Below the pieces are notes generated by a model. That model was not told where the DNA came from. It did no database searches and was given only the letters and a program-made list of their open reading frames with translations. Positions 1 through 8,855 of a stretch of 64,000 nucleotides of DNA are shown piece after piece. The DNA lies in the NCBI RefSeq assembly GCF_000585355.1, contig NZ_KK073873.1, positions 770,703 through 834,702 on the forward strand, written 5' to 3'. The position numbers were made by a program, and so were the translations under genes. The stretch comes from Xylanibacter oryzae DSM 17970. Lineage in GTDB: Bacteria; Bacteroidota; Bacteroidia; Bacteroidales; Bacteroidaceae. Numbering within the stretch: position 1 is the stretch's first letter; every line of letters begins with the position of its first letter.

Positions 1-1
1 T

Positions 2-466
2 GAGATAGAGCAGATAAAAGCCAATAAAATGGTAACATCAGAGAATGCAAAGGAATATTATACGCGTCTTACAGATACATTAAGAAAGTATATAGAAGAT
101 CGCTTTGGATTCTCTGCAATGGAGATGACTAGTAGTGAGATTATCAGCAGGTTGCAAGATACAGGTGATCAGAAGATGATAGAAGAGCTTAAAGGGTTAT
201 TCCGTACGGCTGATCTAGTAAAATTTGCAAAGTACTCTACACTGATTAACGAAAATGATATGAATCTTGTTAATGCAATTGATTTTATCAATAGTACAAA
301 GATAGAGAATCAGGCTACAGCAGAGAAAGCTATTCCGCAATTAACAGAAAAAGAGAAACGAAGCAGAAAATCTCGCATAATATTACGAACTCTTATCTTG
401 CTTATTGTGGTTGTATGTGCAGCTATGCTCACATATATTGTATACACGATGTTAGAATTAATATAA
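2..466 (+). CDS. Bat-operon membrane protein, 5'-truncated by window edge
   Basis: The reading frame is open to the left edge, so the gene starts upstream; the ATG at 29 is internal or at best an alternative start. The visible part has a helical cytoplasmic domain (an EYYTRLTDTLRKYI-like segment, then an acidic stretch) that resembles the cytoplasmic C-terminal part of BatD encoded further down, a linker rich in Lys/Arg, and one C-terminal membrane helix (about the last 25 residues). In Bacteroidetes bat operons an uncharacterised membrane protein of this sort sits between the DUF58 gene and batA. It lies 10 bp upstream of batA, so it is probably co-transcribed. Its biochemical role is not known to me. 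Confidence 0.6.
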   Translation, partial: EIEQIKANKMVTSENAKEYYTRLTDTLRKYIEDRFGFSAMEMTSSEIISRLQDTGDQKMIEELKGLFRTADLVKFAKYSTLINENDMNLVNAIDFINSTKIENQATAEKAIPQLTEKEKRSRKSRIILRTLILLIVVVCAAMLTYIVYTMLELI

Positions 467-476
467 AGGAAAAATC

Positions 477-1475
477 ATGGAATTTGCCAACAAAGAATAT
501 TTGTTTTTGCTATTGTTATTGATACCTTACATCTTGTGGTTCATGTTGTATCGCAAGAAGAGTGAGCCTACAATGCAAATGAGCGATACTTATGCATATA
601 GGTATGCGCCAAAGAGTTGGAAAGTTAGAATTATAAATTTACCTTTTTTCCTTCGTATAATAACATTTGTAATGATTATATTGGTCTTGGCACGTCCTCA
701 GACGCATAATTCATGGAAGCATGAAAATGTAGAAGGTATAGATATTATGCTTGCCATGGATGTCTCTACCAGTATGTTGGCTGAGGATTTGAAACCAAAC
801 AGAATAGAGGCTGCGAAGGCAGTTGCTGCAGAGTTTATTGCAGGTAGACCAAATGATAATATTGGCCTTACTATATTTGCAGGTGAAGCTTTCACTCAAT
901 GCCCTATAACTACCGATCACCAGTCATTGCTTAATTTGCTTCAGAATGTTCGTACTGATATTGCTGCAAGAGGACTGATACAGGATGGTACTGCTATCGG
1001 TATGGGACTGGCAAATGCAGTAAGTAGACTAAAAGATAGTAAAGCTAAGAGTAAAGTTGTGATACTACTTACAGATGGCTCAAATAATATGGGAGATATA
1101 TCACCAATGACGGCTGCTGAAATAGCTAAAAGTCTTGGTATTAGAGTTTATACTATCGGTGTCGGTACAAATAGGATGGCCCCTTATCCTATGCCTGTAG
1201 CAGGTGGCGTGCAATATGTTAATATACCTGTTGAGATTGATACGCAAACTTTATCTGATATCGCAGCGACTACTGATGCTGACTTTCACAGAGCGACCAA
1301 TACATCGCAGTTGAAACAGATATACCGTTCGATAGACAAGCTGGAAAAAACAAAACTTAATGTTAAGAAATACAGTAAAAAATATGAGGCATATCAGCCA
1401 TTTGCTATAGTAGCTGTATTGTCGTTGTTACTTGAGATATTACTGCGTGTAACAGTTTTACGTAGGATACCTTGA
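477..1475 (+). CDS. batA: BatA, von Willebrand factor A domain membrane protein
   Basis: 332 residues. Two N-terminal membrane helices (about 9-25 and 58-78) precede a VWA domain with an intact metal-ion-dependent adhesion site: DVSTS beginning at Asp95, a downstream Thr in the QDGTAIG segment and a TDGSNN loop. A final membrane helix lies near the C-terminus. BatA proteins of the Bacteroidetes aerotolerance operon are thought to form a membrane complex with BatB and the TPR protein BatC; the exact activity is unsettled. The gene follows the partial upstream gene by 10 bp and precedes batB by 24 bp. Family assignment is firm; function rests on operon studies in other Bacteroidales. Confidence 0.9.
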   Translation: MEFANKEYLFLLLLLIPYILWFMLYRKKSEPTMQMSDTYAYRYAPKSWKVRIINLPFFLRIITFVMIILVLARPQTHNSWKHENVEGIDIMLAMDVSTSMLAEDLKPNRIEAAKAVAAEFIAGRPNDNIGLTIFAGEAFTQCPITTDHQSLLNLLQNVRTDIAARGLIQDGTAIGMGLANAVSRLKDSKAKSKVVILLTDGSNNMGDISPMTAAEIAKSLGIRVYTIGVGTNRMAPYPMPVAGGVQYVNIPVEIDTQTLSDIAATTDADFHRATNTSQLKQIYRSIDKLEKTKLNVKKYSKKYEAYQPFAIVAVLSLLLEILLRVTVLRRIP

Positions 1476-1499
1476 CTGTAATTTAAATTTAATAAGAAA

Positions 1500-2525
1500 A
1501 TGTTTCGATTTGAAGATTCTATATTTCTGTATTTATTATTGGTGATACCTGTATTGGCTCTCATCAGATTCTTCAGTTGCAGAAGCCAAAAGAAGAGATT
1601 GCGCAAGTTTGGTGACCCCGAAATACTAAAACAGATGATGCCTGATGTATCATGGTATCGCCCATCTTTAAAGTTCTGGTTATTGGAATTTGCTTTATTC
1701 CTGCTAATTGTGATGTTAGCCCGTCCACAGATGGGAACTAAAATTAGTCACGAGCAACGTAATGGTATAGAGACAATTATTGCATTGGATATAAGTAATT
1801 CTATGCGCGCTGAAGATGTTGAGCCATCACGTCTTGACAAAAGTAAGATGCTTATAGAGAATATGGTAGACAATTTCACTAATGATAAGATAGGACTTAT
1901 TGTATTTGCAGGTAATGCATTTGTACAGTTACCAATTACTAGTGATTATGTCTCTGCAAAAATGTTTTTGAACAACATCGATCCTAGCATGATAGCTACG
2001 CAGGGAACTGACATAAAGGGCGCTATTGATATGGCGACAAATTGTTTTACACAAGAGGAAGGTGTTGGTAAGGCGATTATAGTGATAACAGATGGTGAAG
2101 ACCATGAAGGTGGTGCCGTAGAAGCTGCGCAGGCTGCAAAGAAGAAAGGTATGCGTGTTTATGTTTTGGGCGTAGGATCGTCAAAGGGATCACCAATACC
2201 ATTATCTGGTTCAGGTGGTTATATGAAAGACAATACAGGCCAGACTGTAATTTCTGTTCTTAACGAAAATATGTGTAAGGAAGTAGCATCTGCAGGTGGA
2301 GGCGCATATATACATGTTGACAATAATAGTACAGCCCAGGAACAGTTGAATTCGGAACTCGCAAAATTGTCAAAGAAAGATATGAACAGTACCATATATA
2401 GTGAATATGACGAGCAGTTCCAGGCTTTTGGTATACTTGCTATTGTTGTATTGGTAATAGAGATTTGTATTCTTGATCGTAAGAATCCTCTTCTTAAAAA
2501 CATAAAATTATTCCGTAGGAAATGA
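1500..2525 (+). CDS. batB: BatB, von Willebrand factor A domain membrane protein
   Basis: 341 residues, paralogous to BatA. Two N-terminal membrane helices are followed by a VWA domain whose MIDAS motif reads DISNS from Asp97, with a TQGTDIKGA segment and a TDGEDHEGG loop completing the metal site. A C-terminal membrane helix (about 307-325) anchors it. The stop overlaps the next start (ATGA arrangement with batC at 2522), which implies translational coupling. Expected to act with BatA at the inner membrane, with the VWA domain facing the periplasm. Confidence 0.9.
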   Translation: MFRFEDSIFLYLLLVIPVLALIRFFSCRSQKKRLRKFGDPEILKQMMPDVSWYRPSLKFWLLEFALFLLIVMLARPQMGTKISHEQRNGIETIIALDISNSMRAEDVEPSRLDKSKMLIENMVDNFTNDKIGLIVFAGNAFVQLPITSDYVSAKMFLNNIDPSMIATQGTDIKGAIDMATNCFTQEEGVGKAIIVITDGEDHEGGAVEAAQAAKKKGMRVYVLGVGSSKGSPIPLSGSGGYMKDNTGQTVISVLNENMCKEVASAGGGAYIHVDNNSTAQEQLNSELAKLSKKDMNSTIYSEYDEQFQAFGILAIVVLVIEICILDRKNPLLKNIKLFRRK

Positions 2526-3208
2526 AAGGTATAAGATATATATTCATACTTATAGCATTAGTCATCAATGTGACTGTAATGGCCCAGACAGACCGTATGT
2601 ATATTACGGCAGGCAATAAGCTTTACCATGGCGGACAGTATGCCAAGTCTGAGATTCTGTATCGAAAGGCTATTGAGAAGAATCCACGTAATGCACAGGC
2701 AATATACAATCTTGGTAATGCACTCCTTATGCAGAAAAAGGATTCTTTGGCTGTTAATCAGTATCAGAATGCTTCTAAGATGGAAACAAATAAAATCAGA
2801 CTTTCAAAGTCATTTCATAATATAGGTGTTATATGTCAGGCTCACCAGATGTATGATGAAGCTATAAAGGCATATGAACAGGCTCTTAGAAATAATCCTC
2901 GTGACAATGAAACAAGATATAATCTCGTACTTTGTAAGAGGCTACAGAAGCAGAATCCACAGAAGAAAAATAAAAATAAGAAAAATAAGGACAAGGATAA
3001 GGACAAAAAGGACAAGAAAAACCAGAATAAAGACAAAGATAAAAATAAGGATCAGCAGAAAAAGGATCAGCAGAAAAAAAATCAGATGAGTAAAGATAAT
3101 GCTGAACAGCTACTTAATGCAGCAATACAGCAGGAACAGGCTACACAGGAACGTTTGAAAAAAGCTATGCAGCAGCCACGTACCCGTCAATTACAGAAAA
3201 ATTGGTAA
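2522..3208 (+). CDS. batC: BatC, TPR-repeat periplasmic protein with Lys-rich tail
   Basis: 228 residues. A signal peptide (about 1-21, ending VMAQ) is followed by tetratricopeptide repeats (a YAKSEILYRKAIEKNP unit, an AIYNLGNAL unit and an AIKAYEQALRNNP unit). From about residue 140 comes a low-complexity stretch of Lys, Asp, Asn and Gln about 45 residues long, encoded by repeated AAG/GAC/AAA/AAT codons, then a helical tail. TPR domains mediate protein contacts, so BatC is the likely partner of the BatA/BatB VWA domains. The start overlaps the batB stop by 4 bp. Confidence 0.87.
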   Translation: MKGIRYIFILIALVINVTVMAQTDRMYITAGNKLYHGGQYAKSEILYRKAIEKNPRNAQAIYNLGNALLMQKKDSLAVNQYQNASKMETNKIRLSKSFHNIGVICQAHQMYDEAIKAYEQALRNNPRDNETRYNLVLCKRLQKQNPQKKNKNKKNKDKDKDKKDKKNQNKDKDKNKDQQKKDQQKKNQMSKDNAEQLLNAAIQQEQATQERLKKAMQQPRTRQLQKNW

Positions 3209-3229
3209 TAATGTTATTAATCAACGTAT

Positions 3230-5803
3230 ATGAAGAGACTATACTTACTTATAATATTATCTATAATTACTACAGCTACTTTTGCGCAACGTCTTGTTGC
3301 ATCAGTGCCTTCGCATGTAGCAGTAGGTGAACAGTTCAGATTAACATATACTGTTAATACGCAGAATGCCAACGGATTTCATTCAGGCAATATTCCAGAC
3401 GCTCTGGAAGTCTTAATGGGACCTAGTACATCATCTCAGTCAAGTTTTCAAATGGTGAATGGACATACTAGTAGTTCCTCTAGTATTACATATACTTATA
3501 TTATTTGTGCAAACAAGAATGGAACATTTGTTATTCCGCCTGCTCATATAAATGTAGGTGGAAGAAGCATCTCTTCCAATGCGTTGCGTATATCTGTATC
3601 AGGACATGCTAGTTCTTCAAATTCAAATTCTGGCGGTAATTATGATAGTAAATCGCATATGAGAACTGCTGGTTCGCGTGTTAGTTCAGCTGACTTGTTT
3701 ATAAAAGTAAAGGCAAACAAGACAAGGGTTCATGAACAAGAACCTGTATTGTTGACTTATAAGGTATATACATTGGTAGATCTTACTCAGTTGGAAGGAA
3801 AAATGCCTGATCTTAAAGGCTTTCATACACAAGAGGTTACGTTACCACAACAAAAGAGTTTTCGTGTGGAACGTTTGAATGGACGTGCTTACCGCACTGT
3901 TACTTGGAGCCAATACGTAATGTATCCCCAGATGACTGGTAAATTGCAGATTCCTTCAATAGATTTTAATGGAGTAGTAGTACAGCAAAATAGAAATGTT
4001 GATCCCTTCGAAGCTTTTTTTAATGGAGGTTCCGGATATGTTGAACAACGTAAGACAGTAAAAGCACCAGGATTGACAATACAGGTAGATCCTCTTCCTA
4101 CGCGTCCTTCCAATTTCTCTGGTGGTGTTGGACTTTTTAATATATCTGCCCAACTCAACAAGAAAGAGGTTCGTGCTAATGATCCTGTTACATTGAGAGT
4201 CGTAATAAGTGGTGTGGGTAATCTTAAACTTATCAAGCAACCTGTTGTTAATTTCCCTAAAGACTTTGATAAGTATGATGCTAAGATAACAGACAAAACA
4301 AAGCTAACTGCTAATGGTGTTGAGGGTAACATGATATATGATTTCATTGCAGTACCTCGTCACCAAGGAAAGTTTGTTATCCCAGCTGTAGAATTTACAT
4401 ATTACGATACTAGTACCAATAGTTATAAGACGATTAAGACAAGTAAGTATGAGCTGAATGTACTTAAAGGTAGTGGCAATGGTTCTGTTAGTGATTTTAG
4501 CGGAGATGAAGCTGGATTGCAGAATAGTGATATACATTTTATTAAAGTTGGAGATACTAAGCAGCACGATATAACCGACTTCTTCTATGGTTCGACAACA
4601 TATGTAACTTTACTGTCAATACTGCTTATAGCATTTGTAACATTAATAGTGGTTTTCAGAAAACGTGCTATTGACAATGCGAACATCGGTAAGATGAGAG
4701 GTAAGAAGGCTAATAAAATAGCCACTAAACGCCTTAAAATGGCTAGTAAATTGATGTTTGAAGGCAAACATAATGAATTCTATGATGAAGTGCTTAGGGC
4801 CCTTTGGGGGTATGTCGGTGATAAACTCAACATACCGGTGGAGCGATTATCCAAGGATAATATAAGTGATAAATTGCAATCACGTGGTGTCGATTCAGAT
4901 AAGATATACACTTTTATAGACGCAATAAATGAATGTGAGTTTGAACGCTATGCACCTGGAGATACGTCTGGTAATATGGAAAAAGTATTTGGTAAAGCTA
5001 TGAATGCTATTGAAAATATTGACAGTATACTTGGAAAAGTGCGCGTTGGCAAAAATGTTATGGCAAAATCGCTTATAATGTTTGCCATGCTTTCTTTGTC
5101 GTTATCGGCTAATGCCATAACAAAAATGAATGCAGATAGTGCTTATGTGCATGAGAATTATCAACAGGCGATTGCTGATTACGAAGAGTTGCTTAAAAGT
5201 GGTGTGAGTGCAACAATATATTATAACCTTGGAAATGCCTATTATCGTACAGACAATATTACTAAGGCCGTGCTCAATTATGAAAGGGCTTTGCTTTTGT
5301 CACCAGGTGATAGGGATATTAGATTTAATCTGCAGCTAGCGCGTAGCAAAACTATAGATAAAATAACTCCAGAAAGTGAAATGTTTTTTGTTACATGGTA
5401 CCATTCTCTTGTAAATATAACGAGTGTAGATGGATGGGCTGAGTTTGGCCTTGTTAGTCTTGTTATATCTTTGATATTAGCTTTATTTTATCTTTTTTCA
5501 GGTAAAGTTTGGGTCCGTAAAACAGGCTTTTTTGCTGGAGCGTTTCTTTTTGTATCATTCCTTTTGAGTAATGTTTTTGCGTACCAACAGAAACAACAAC
5601 TGATAAATAGAACAGGCGCTATTATAATATCCTCATCTGCGACGGTAAAAAGTACACCATCAGTAGGAGGTACCGATCTTTTTGTACTCCATGAAGGTAC
5701 GAAAGTCACAATATCAGATGGCTCTATGAAGGGCTGGAAAGAGATAAAGGTGGCAGATGGAAAAGAAGGTTGGATTCCAATAAAACAAATTGAGATTATA
5801 TAA
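3230..5803 (+). CDS. batD: BatD-BatE fusion protein
   Basis: 857 residues, about the sum of a BatD and a BatE. Residues 1-19 are a signal peptide (TFAQ cleavage); 20 to about 440 hold the extracytoplasmic BatD domains; a membrane helix lies near 455-478; a cytoplasmic helical domain runs to about 605. Residue 611 is a Met (ATG at 5060) followed by a hydrophobic segment that looks like a signal peptide (ending SANA), then TPR repeats (SATIYYNLGNAYYR; KAVLNYERALLLSPGDRDI), two membrane helices and a C-terminal SH3-like domain (EGWIPIKQIEII end). That second part is a complete BatE. No stop separates the two. The internal signal-like segment would become a membrane helix, giving a consistent topology for a single chain. 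Co-transcribed with batABC. Confidence 0.85.
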   Translation: MKRLYLLIILSIITTATFAQRLVASVPSHVAVGEQFRLTYTVNTQNANGFHSGNIPDALEVLMGPSTSSQSSFQMVNGHTSSSSSITYTYIICANKNGTFVIPPAHINVGGRSISSNALRISVSGHASSSNSNSGGNYDSKSHMRTAGSRVSSADLFIKVKANKTRVHEQEPVLLTYKVYTLVDLTQLEGKMPDLKGFHTQEVTLPQQKSFRVERLNGRAYRTVTWSQYVMYPQMTGKLQIPSIDFNGVVVQQNRNVDPFEAFFNGGSGYVEQRKTVKAPGLTIQVDPLPTRPSNFSGGVGLFNISAQLNKKEVRANDPVTLRVVISGVGNLKLIKQPVVNFPKDFDKYDAKITDKTKLTANGVEGNMIYDFIAVPRHQGKFVIPAVEFTYYDTSTNSYKTIKTSKYELNVLKGSGNGSVSDFSGDEAGLQNSDIHFIKVGDTKQHDITDFFYGSTTYVTLLSILLIAFVTLIVVFRKRAIDNANIGKMRGKKANKIATKRLKMASKLMFEGKHNEFYDEVLRALWGYVGDKLNIPVERLSKDNISDKLQSRGVDSDKIYTFIDAINECEFERYAPGDTSGNMEKVFGKAMNAIENIDSILGKVRVGKNVMAKSLIMFAMLSLSLSANAITKMNADSAYVHENYQQAIADYEELLKSGVSATIYYNLGNAYYRTDNITKAVLNYERALLLSPGDRDIRFNLQLARSKTIDKITPESEMFFVTWYHSLVNITSVDGWAEFGLVSLVISLILALFYLFSGKVWVRKTGFFAGAFLFVSFLLSNVFAYQQKQQLINRTGAIIISSSATVKSTPSVGGTDLFVLHEGTKVTISDGSMKGWKEIKVADGKEGWIPIKQIEII

Positions 5804-5805
5804 AA

Positions 5806-6501
5806 ATGAGTTTACAGGGGTTGATAGAATTAGACCAACAGTTGCTACATTCGCTAAATGGTAGTGATTCACTTTTTCTTGATGGATTAATAAAAACAAT
5901 TTCATCAGGATATACATGGATACCTTTGTATCTTGCGCTTTTCTATATTATTGTGCGGAACAATGAAAATATGTCTCAGATATTACTTGTAGTTGGATGT
6001 AGTGCATTGTGTTTACTTTTATCAGAAGGGGTGGCTGAAGGAATTGTTAAACCGATGGTTGAGAGGTTCCGTCCTACATATGATCCCTTTATTAAAGATA
6101 CAATTGATACCGTAGATGGAATAACAGGTGCACAGCCTTATGGTTTTTTCTCATCTCATGCGGCAAATACGGTAGGTATAACTATGTTATTTATTCTCAT
6201 AGTGCGAAGTCGTGTTCTTTCAGTTACTATGGTAATATGGGCCTTGATTAATTGTTATTCACGTATTTATCTTGGCGTTCATTATCCCGGCGATGTGATT
6301 TGCGGGATATTATGGGGATGTGTTTCAGGTCTCATTTCTTATGTATTATATTGGCGTATTCATCGTAAGATAACTTCGCCAGACAATTATATTTCATCTC
6401 AGTATACATCAAGTGGTTATAGCTTTGCTGATATAGATGTGGCGGAATCTGTATTTGTGTTTACTATAATATATGCGATGCTATGTGGGCTATTTTTTTA
6501 A
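5806..6501 (+). CDS. PAP2-family membrane phosphatase
   Basis: 231 residues, with about six membrane helices. All three PAP2 phosphatase motifs are visible: KPMVERFRP (KxxxxxxRP), a SSHAAN motif in place of the usual PSGH, and SRIYLGVHYPGD (SRxxxxxHxxxD) carrying the nucleophilic and acid/base histidines. Family members dephosphorylate undecaprenyl pyrophosphate, phosphatidic acid or lipid A; the substrate here cannot be told. It starts 2 bp after the bat fusion gene and ends 3 bp before queA, so these genes form one transcription unit. Confidence 0.85.
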   Translation: MSLQGLIELDQQLLHSLNGSDSLFLDGLIKTISSGYTWIPLYLALFYIIVRNNENMSQILLVVGCSALCLLLSEGVAEGIVKPMVERFRPTYDPFIKDTIDTVDGITGAQPYGFFSSHAANTVGITMLFILIVRSRVLSVTMVIWALINCYSRIYLGVHYPGDVICGILWGCVSGLISYVLYWRIHRKITSPDNYISSQYTSSGYSFADIDVAESVFVFTIIYAMLCGLFF

Positions 6502-6504
6502 TTT

Positions 6505-7725
6505 ATGATTATGGATACAAAACATATAAAAATCAGTGACTACAATTATCCTTTACCTGATGAGCGTATAGCGAAATTCCCTATAGCTCAGCGTGACCAT
6601 TCAAAACTATTGTTGTATAAGCATGGTGAAGTGGGAGAGGATGTATTTTACAATTTACCCAAATATCTGCCATCTGGCGCTCTAATGATATTTAACAACA
6701 CTAAGGTGATACAGGCCCGTATTCATTTTAGGAAGGAAACGGGTGCACTTATCGAGGTTTTCCTATTAGAGCCTGCAGATCCAACAGATTATGAACTAAT
6801 GTTTCAGACTACATCAACTTGTTCATGGCTTTGTATGGTAGGAAACCTTAAGAAATGGAAAGAAGGTGTTCTAAAGCGTGATTTTGAGATAAAGGATGAA
6901 AACCTTACTCTCGTTGCTGAGCGTATAAAAGAACAAGGGACAAGCCAACTAGTCAAGTTCACATGGGATAATGCAAACATAACTTTTGCTGATATACTCG
7001 AAACTGTAGGGGAACTACCTATACCTCCATATCTTAACAGGGAGACTCAGGAGAGTGACAAGGAGACGTATCAGACGGTCTACTCTAAAATAAAAGGTTC
7101 AGTGGCTGCTCCAACAGCTGGTTTGCATTTTACAGAGTCTGTACTTAAAGATCTTGATGATCATGGCATTGACCGTGAAGAATTGACATTGCATGTTGGT
7201 GCTGGTACATTTAAACCTGTGAAGAGCAAAGAAATTGAAAATCATGAGATGCATACAGAATATATTAGCGTGCATCGTTCCACACTAGAGAAACTTATAC
7301 GCCACGAAGGTAAGGCTATAGCAGTAGGTACTACAAGCGTACGTACACTTGAAAGCCTTTATTATATAGGTGTCCGTTTAAGTAAATATCCAGAAGCTAC
7401 AGAAGAGGAATTGCATATTAATCAGTGGGAACCATATGATACTAATCCAACGATGTCGGCTGTCGATTCAATTAAAGAAATTTTGTCATATCTTGACCGT
7501 AATGGTCTTAATGCACTACATACTAGTACTCAAATAATAATAGCTCCTGGCTATAAATATAAAATAGTAAAAATGCTTATAACCAATTTCCATCAACCTC
7601 AGAGTACATTATTACTTTTAGTAAGTGCTTTTGTTAATGGTGATTGGCATAAGATATATGATTATGCCCTTGCTCACGATTTTCGTTTCTTGAGCTATGG
7701 CGACAGTTCACTCTTAATACCATAA
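6505..7725 (+). CDS. queA: S-adenosylmethionine:tRNA ribosyltransferase-isomerase
   Basis: 406 residues, slightly longer than the usual 340-370. Transfers and isomerises the ribosyl moiety of AdoMet onto 7-aminomethyl-7-deazaguanine in tRNA, giving epoxyqueuosine. Recognisable blocks are DYNYPLPDERIAKFP at the N-terminus, MIFNNTKVIQAR, VAAPTAGLHFT, LHVGAGTFKPV and TNFHQPQSTLLLLVSAF near the end. The start at 6505 could equally be the second Met at 6511. Tightly packed between the PAP2 gene and the Smr-domain gene. Confidence 0.95.
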   Translation: MIMDTKHIKISDYNYPLPDERIAKFPIAQRDHSKLLLYKHGEVGEDVFYNLPKYLPSGALMIFNNTKVIQARIHFRKETGALIEVFLLEPADPTDYELMFQTTSTCSWLCMVGNLKKWKEGVLKRDFEIKDENLTLVAERIKEQGTSQLVKFTWDNANITFADILETVGELPIPPYLNRETQESDKETYQTVYSKIKGSVAAPTAGLHFTESVLKDLDDHGIDREELTLHVGAGTFKPVKSKEIENHEMHTEYISVHRSTLEKLIRHEGKAIAVGTTSVRTLESLYYIGVRLSKYPEATEEELHINQWEPYDTNPTMSAVDSIKEILSYLDRNGLNALHTSTQIIIAPGYKYKIVKMLITNFHQPQSTLLLLVSAFVNGDWHKIYDYALAHDFRFLSYGDSSLLIP

Positions 7726-7729
7726 AAAC

Positions 7730-8833
7730 ATGAAAAAAGGTGATAAAGTAAGGTTCTTAAGCGAAACGGGTGGTGGCATTATAGCTGGTTTCAAAGACAA
7801 ATATACTGTTCTTGTTGAGGATGAGGACGGTTTTCAGATACCTACGCCATTAAATGACATTGTTATAGTAGAGACTGACGATTATAATATAGCAAAAGTT
7901 CATACTGGTGCTGCGCCAGGTACAACAGCAAAACAGGCAAAGAGTGATAAATTAACAAATAAAGAAGAAGATGATTCTGATTATGATCCTTCTGACAGGC
8001 CTATTGCATTTAAAGCTCAGGTGAACGAGAGAAAAGGTGGAGATAAACTATCTGCATATCTAGCTTTTGTTCCTGTTGATATTAAAGAAGTTAGCAAAAC
8101 AACATTCGATGCATACTTTGTTAATGACAGTAACTATTATATGCATTATACGTATCTTTCTGCTGAAGGCAGTGAATGGCACCTTCGCAATACTGGTGAG
8201 GTTGAACCTAATACAAAGATGTTTATAGAAGAATTCGGAAGAGAGGCATTGGGCGATATAGAACGCGTAGCCATTCAGATAGTAGCTTATAAAAAAGAAA
8301 AAGTTTTCTTGTTAAAACCTACCGTAGATGTTCAATTTCGAATTGACTCTGTAAAATTTTACAAACTCCATACATTTCAGGATAATGACTTCTTTGAGAC
8401 TCCGGCTCTCATCTATACAATAATAGAAAATGACAAGTCTGTGCGCCCTCTTGTTGTTGATGTTGAAAAATTGAAGCATGAGATGTATAGGAAAAAAGAC
8501 TTAGATGATAGACTTATTCCTCAGCCAGCCAGACGTACAGATGATAAGAACTCTCCTGTAGTAATAGATTTACATTCAGACGAATTATTAGAGACAACAG
8601 CTGGAATGAATTCTGCAGATATATTAAATTTTCAGTTGGAAAAATTCCGTAATACTTTAGAGACTTTTAAGGATAAACGCGGTACTAAGATAGTTTTTAT
8701 ACATGGAAAAGGAGAAGGTGTACTTCGCCATGCTTTGATACATGAATTGAGTTATCGTTATAAGCAATATTCATATCAAGACGCAAGTTTTCAGGAATAT
8801 GGTTATGGAGCGACACAAGTAACAATACGCTAA
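7730..8833 (+). CDS. DUF2027 protein with C-terminal Smr domain
   Basis: 367 residues. The N-terminal 60 or so residues form a small beta domain (KKGDKVRFLSETGGG), the middle is the DUF2027 region typical of Bacteroidetes, and the last about 85 residues are a Smr domain with VIDLHSDEL and the FIHGKGEGVLR signature. Smr domains bind or nick nucleic acids, for example in MutS2 and in ribosome rescue; no MutS part is present here. It begins 4 bp after queA. Biological role is unassigned. Confidence 0.85.
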   Translation: MKKGDKVRFLSETGGGIIAGFKDKYTVLVEDEDGFQIPTPLNDIVIVETDDYNIAKVHTGAAPGTTAKQAKSDKLTNKEEDDSDYDPSDRPIAFKAQVNERKGGDKLSAYLAFVPVDIKEVSKTTFDAYFVNDSNYYMHYTYLSAEGSEWHLRNTGEVEPNTKMFIEEFGREALGDIERVAIQIVAYKKEKVFLLKPTVDVQFRIDSVKFYKLHTFQDNDFFETPALIYTIIENDKSVRPLVVDVEKLKHEMYRKKDLDDRLIPQPARRTDDKNSPVVIDLHSDELLETTAGMNSADILNFQLEKFRNTLETFKDKRGTKIVFIHGKGEGVLRHALIHELSYRYKQYSYQDASFQEYGYGATQVTIR

Positions 8834-8855
8834 CAGCATAATAAAACAAACGAGT

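Noticed and set aside
2935..3095. DNA tandem repeat in batC
   Set aside because: The repeated AAG/GAC/AAA codons encode a Lys/Asp-rich linker; the repeat is irregular and explained by protein composition.
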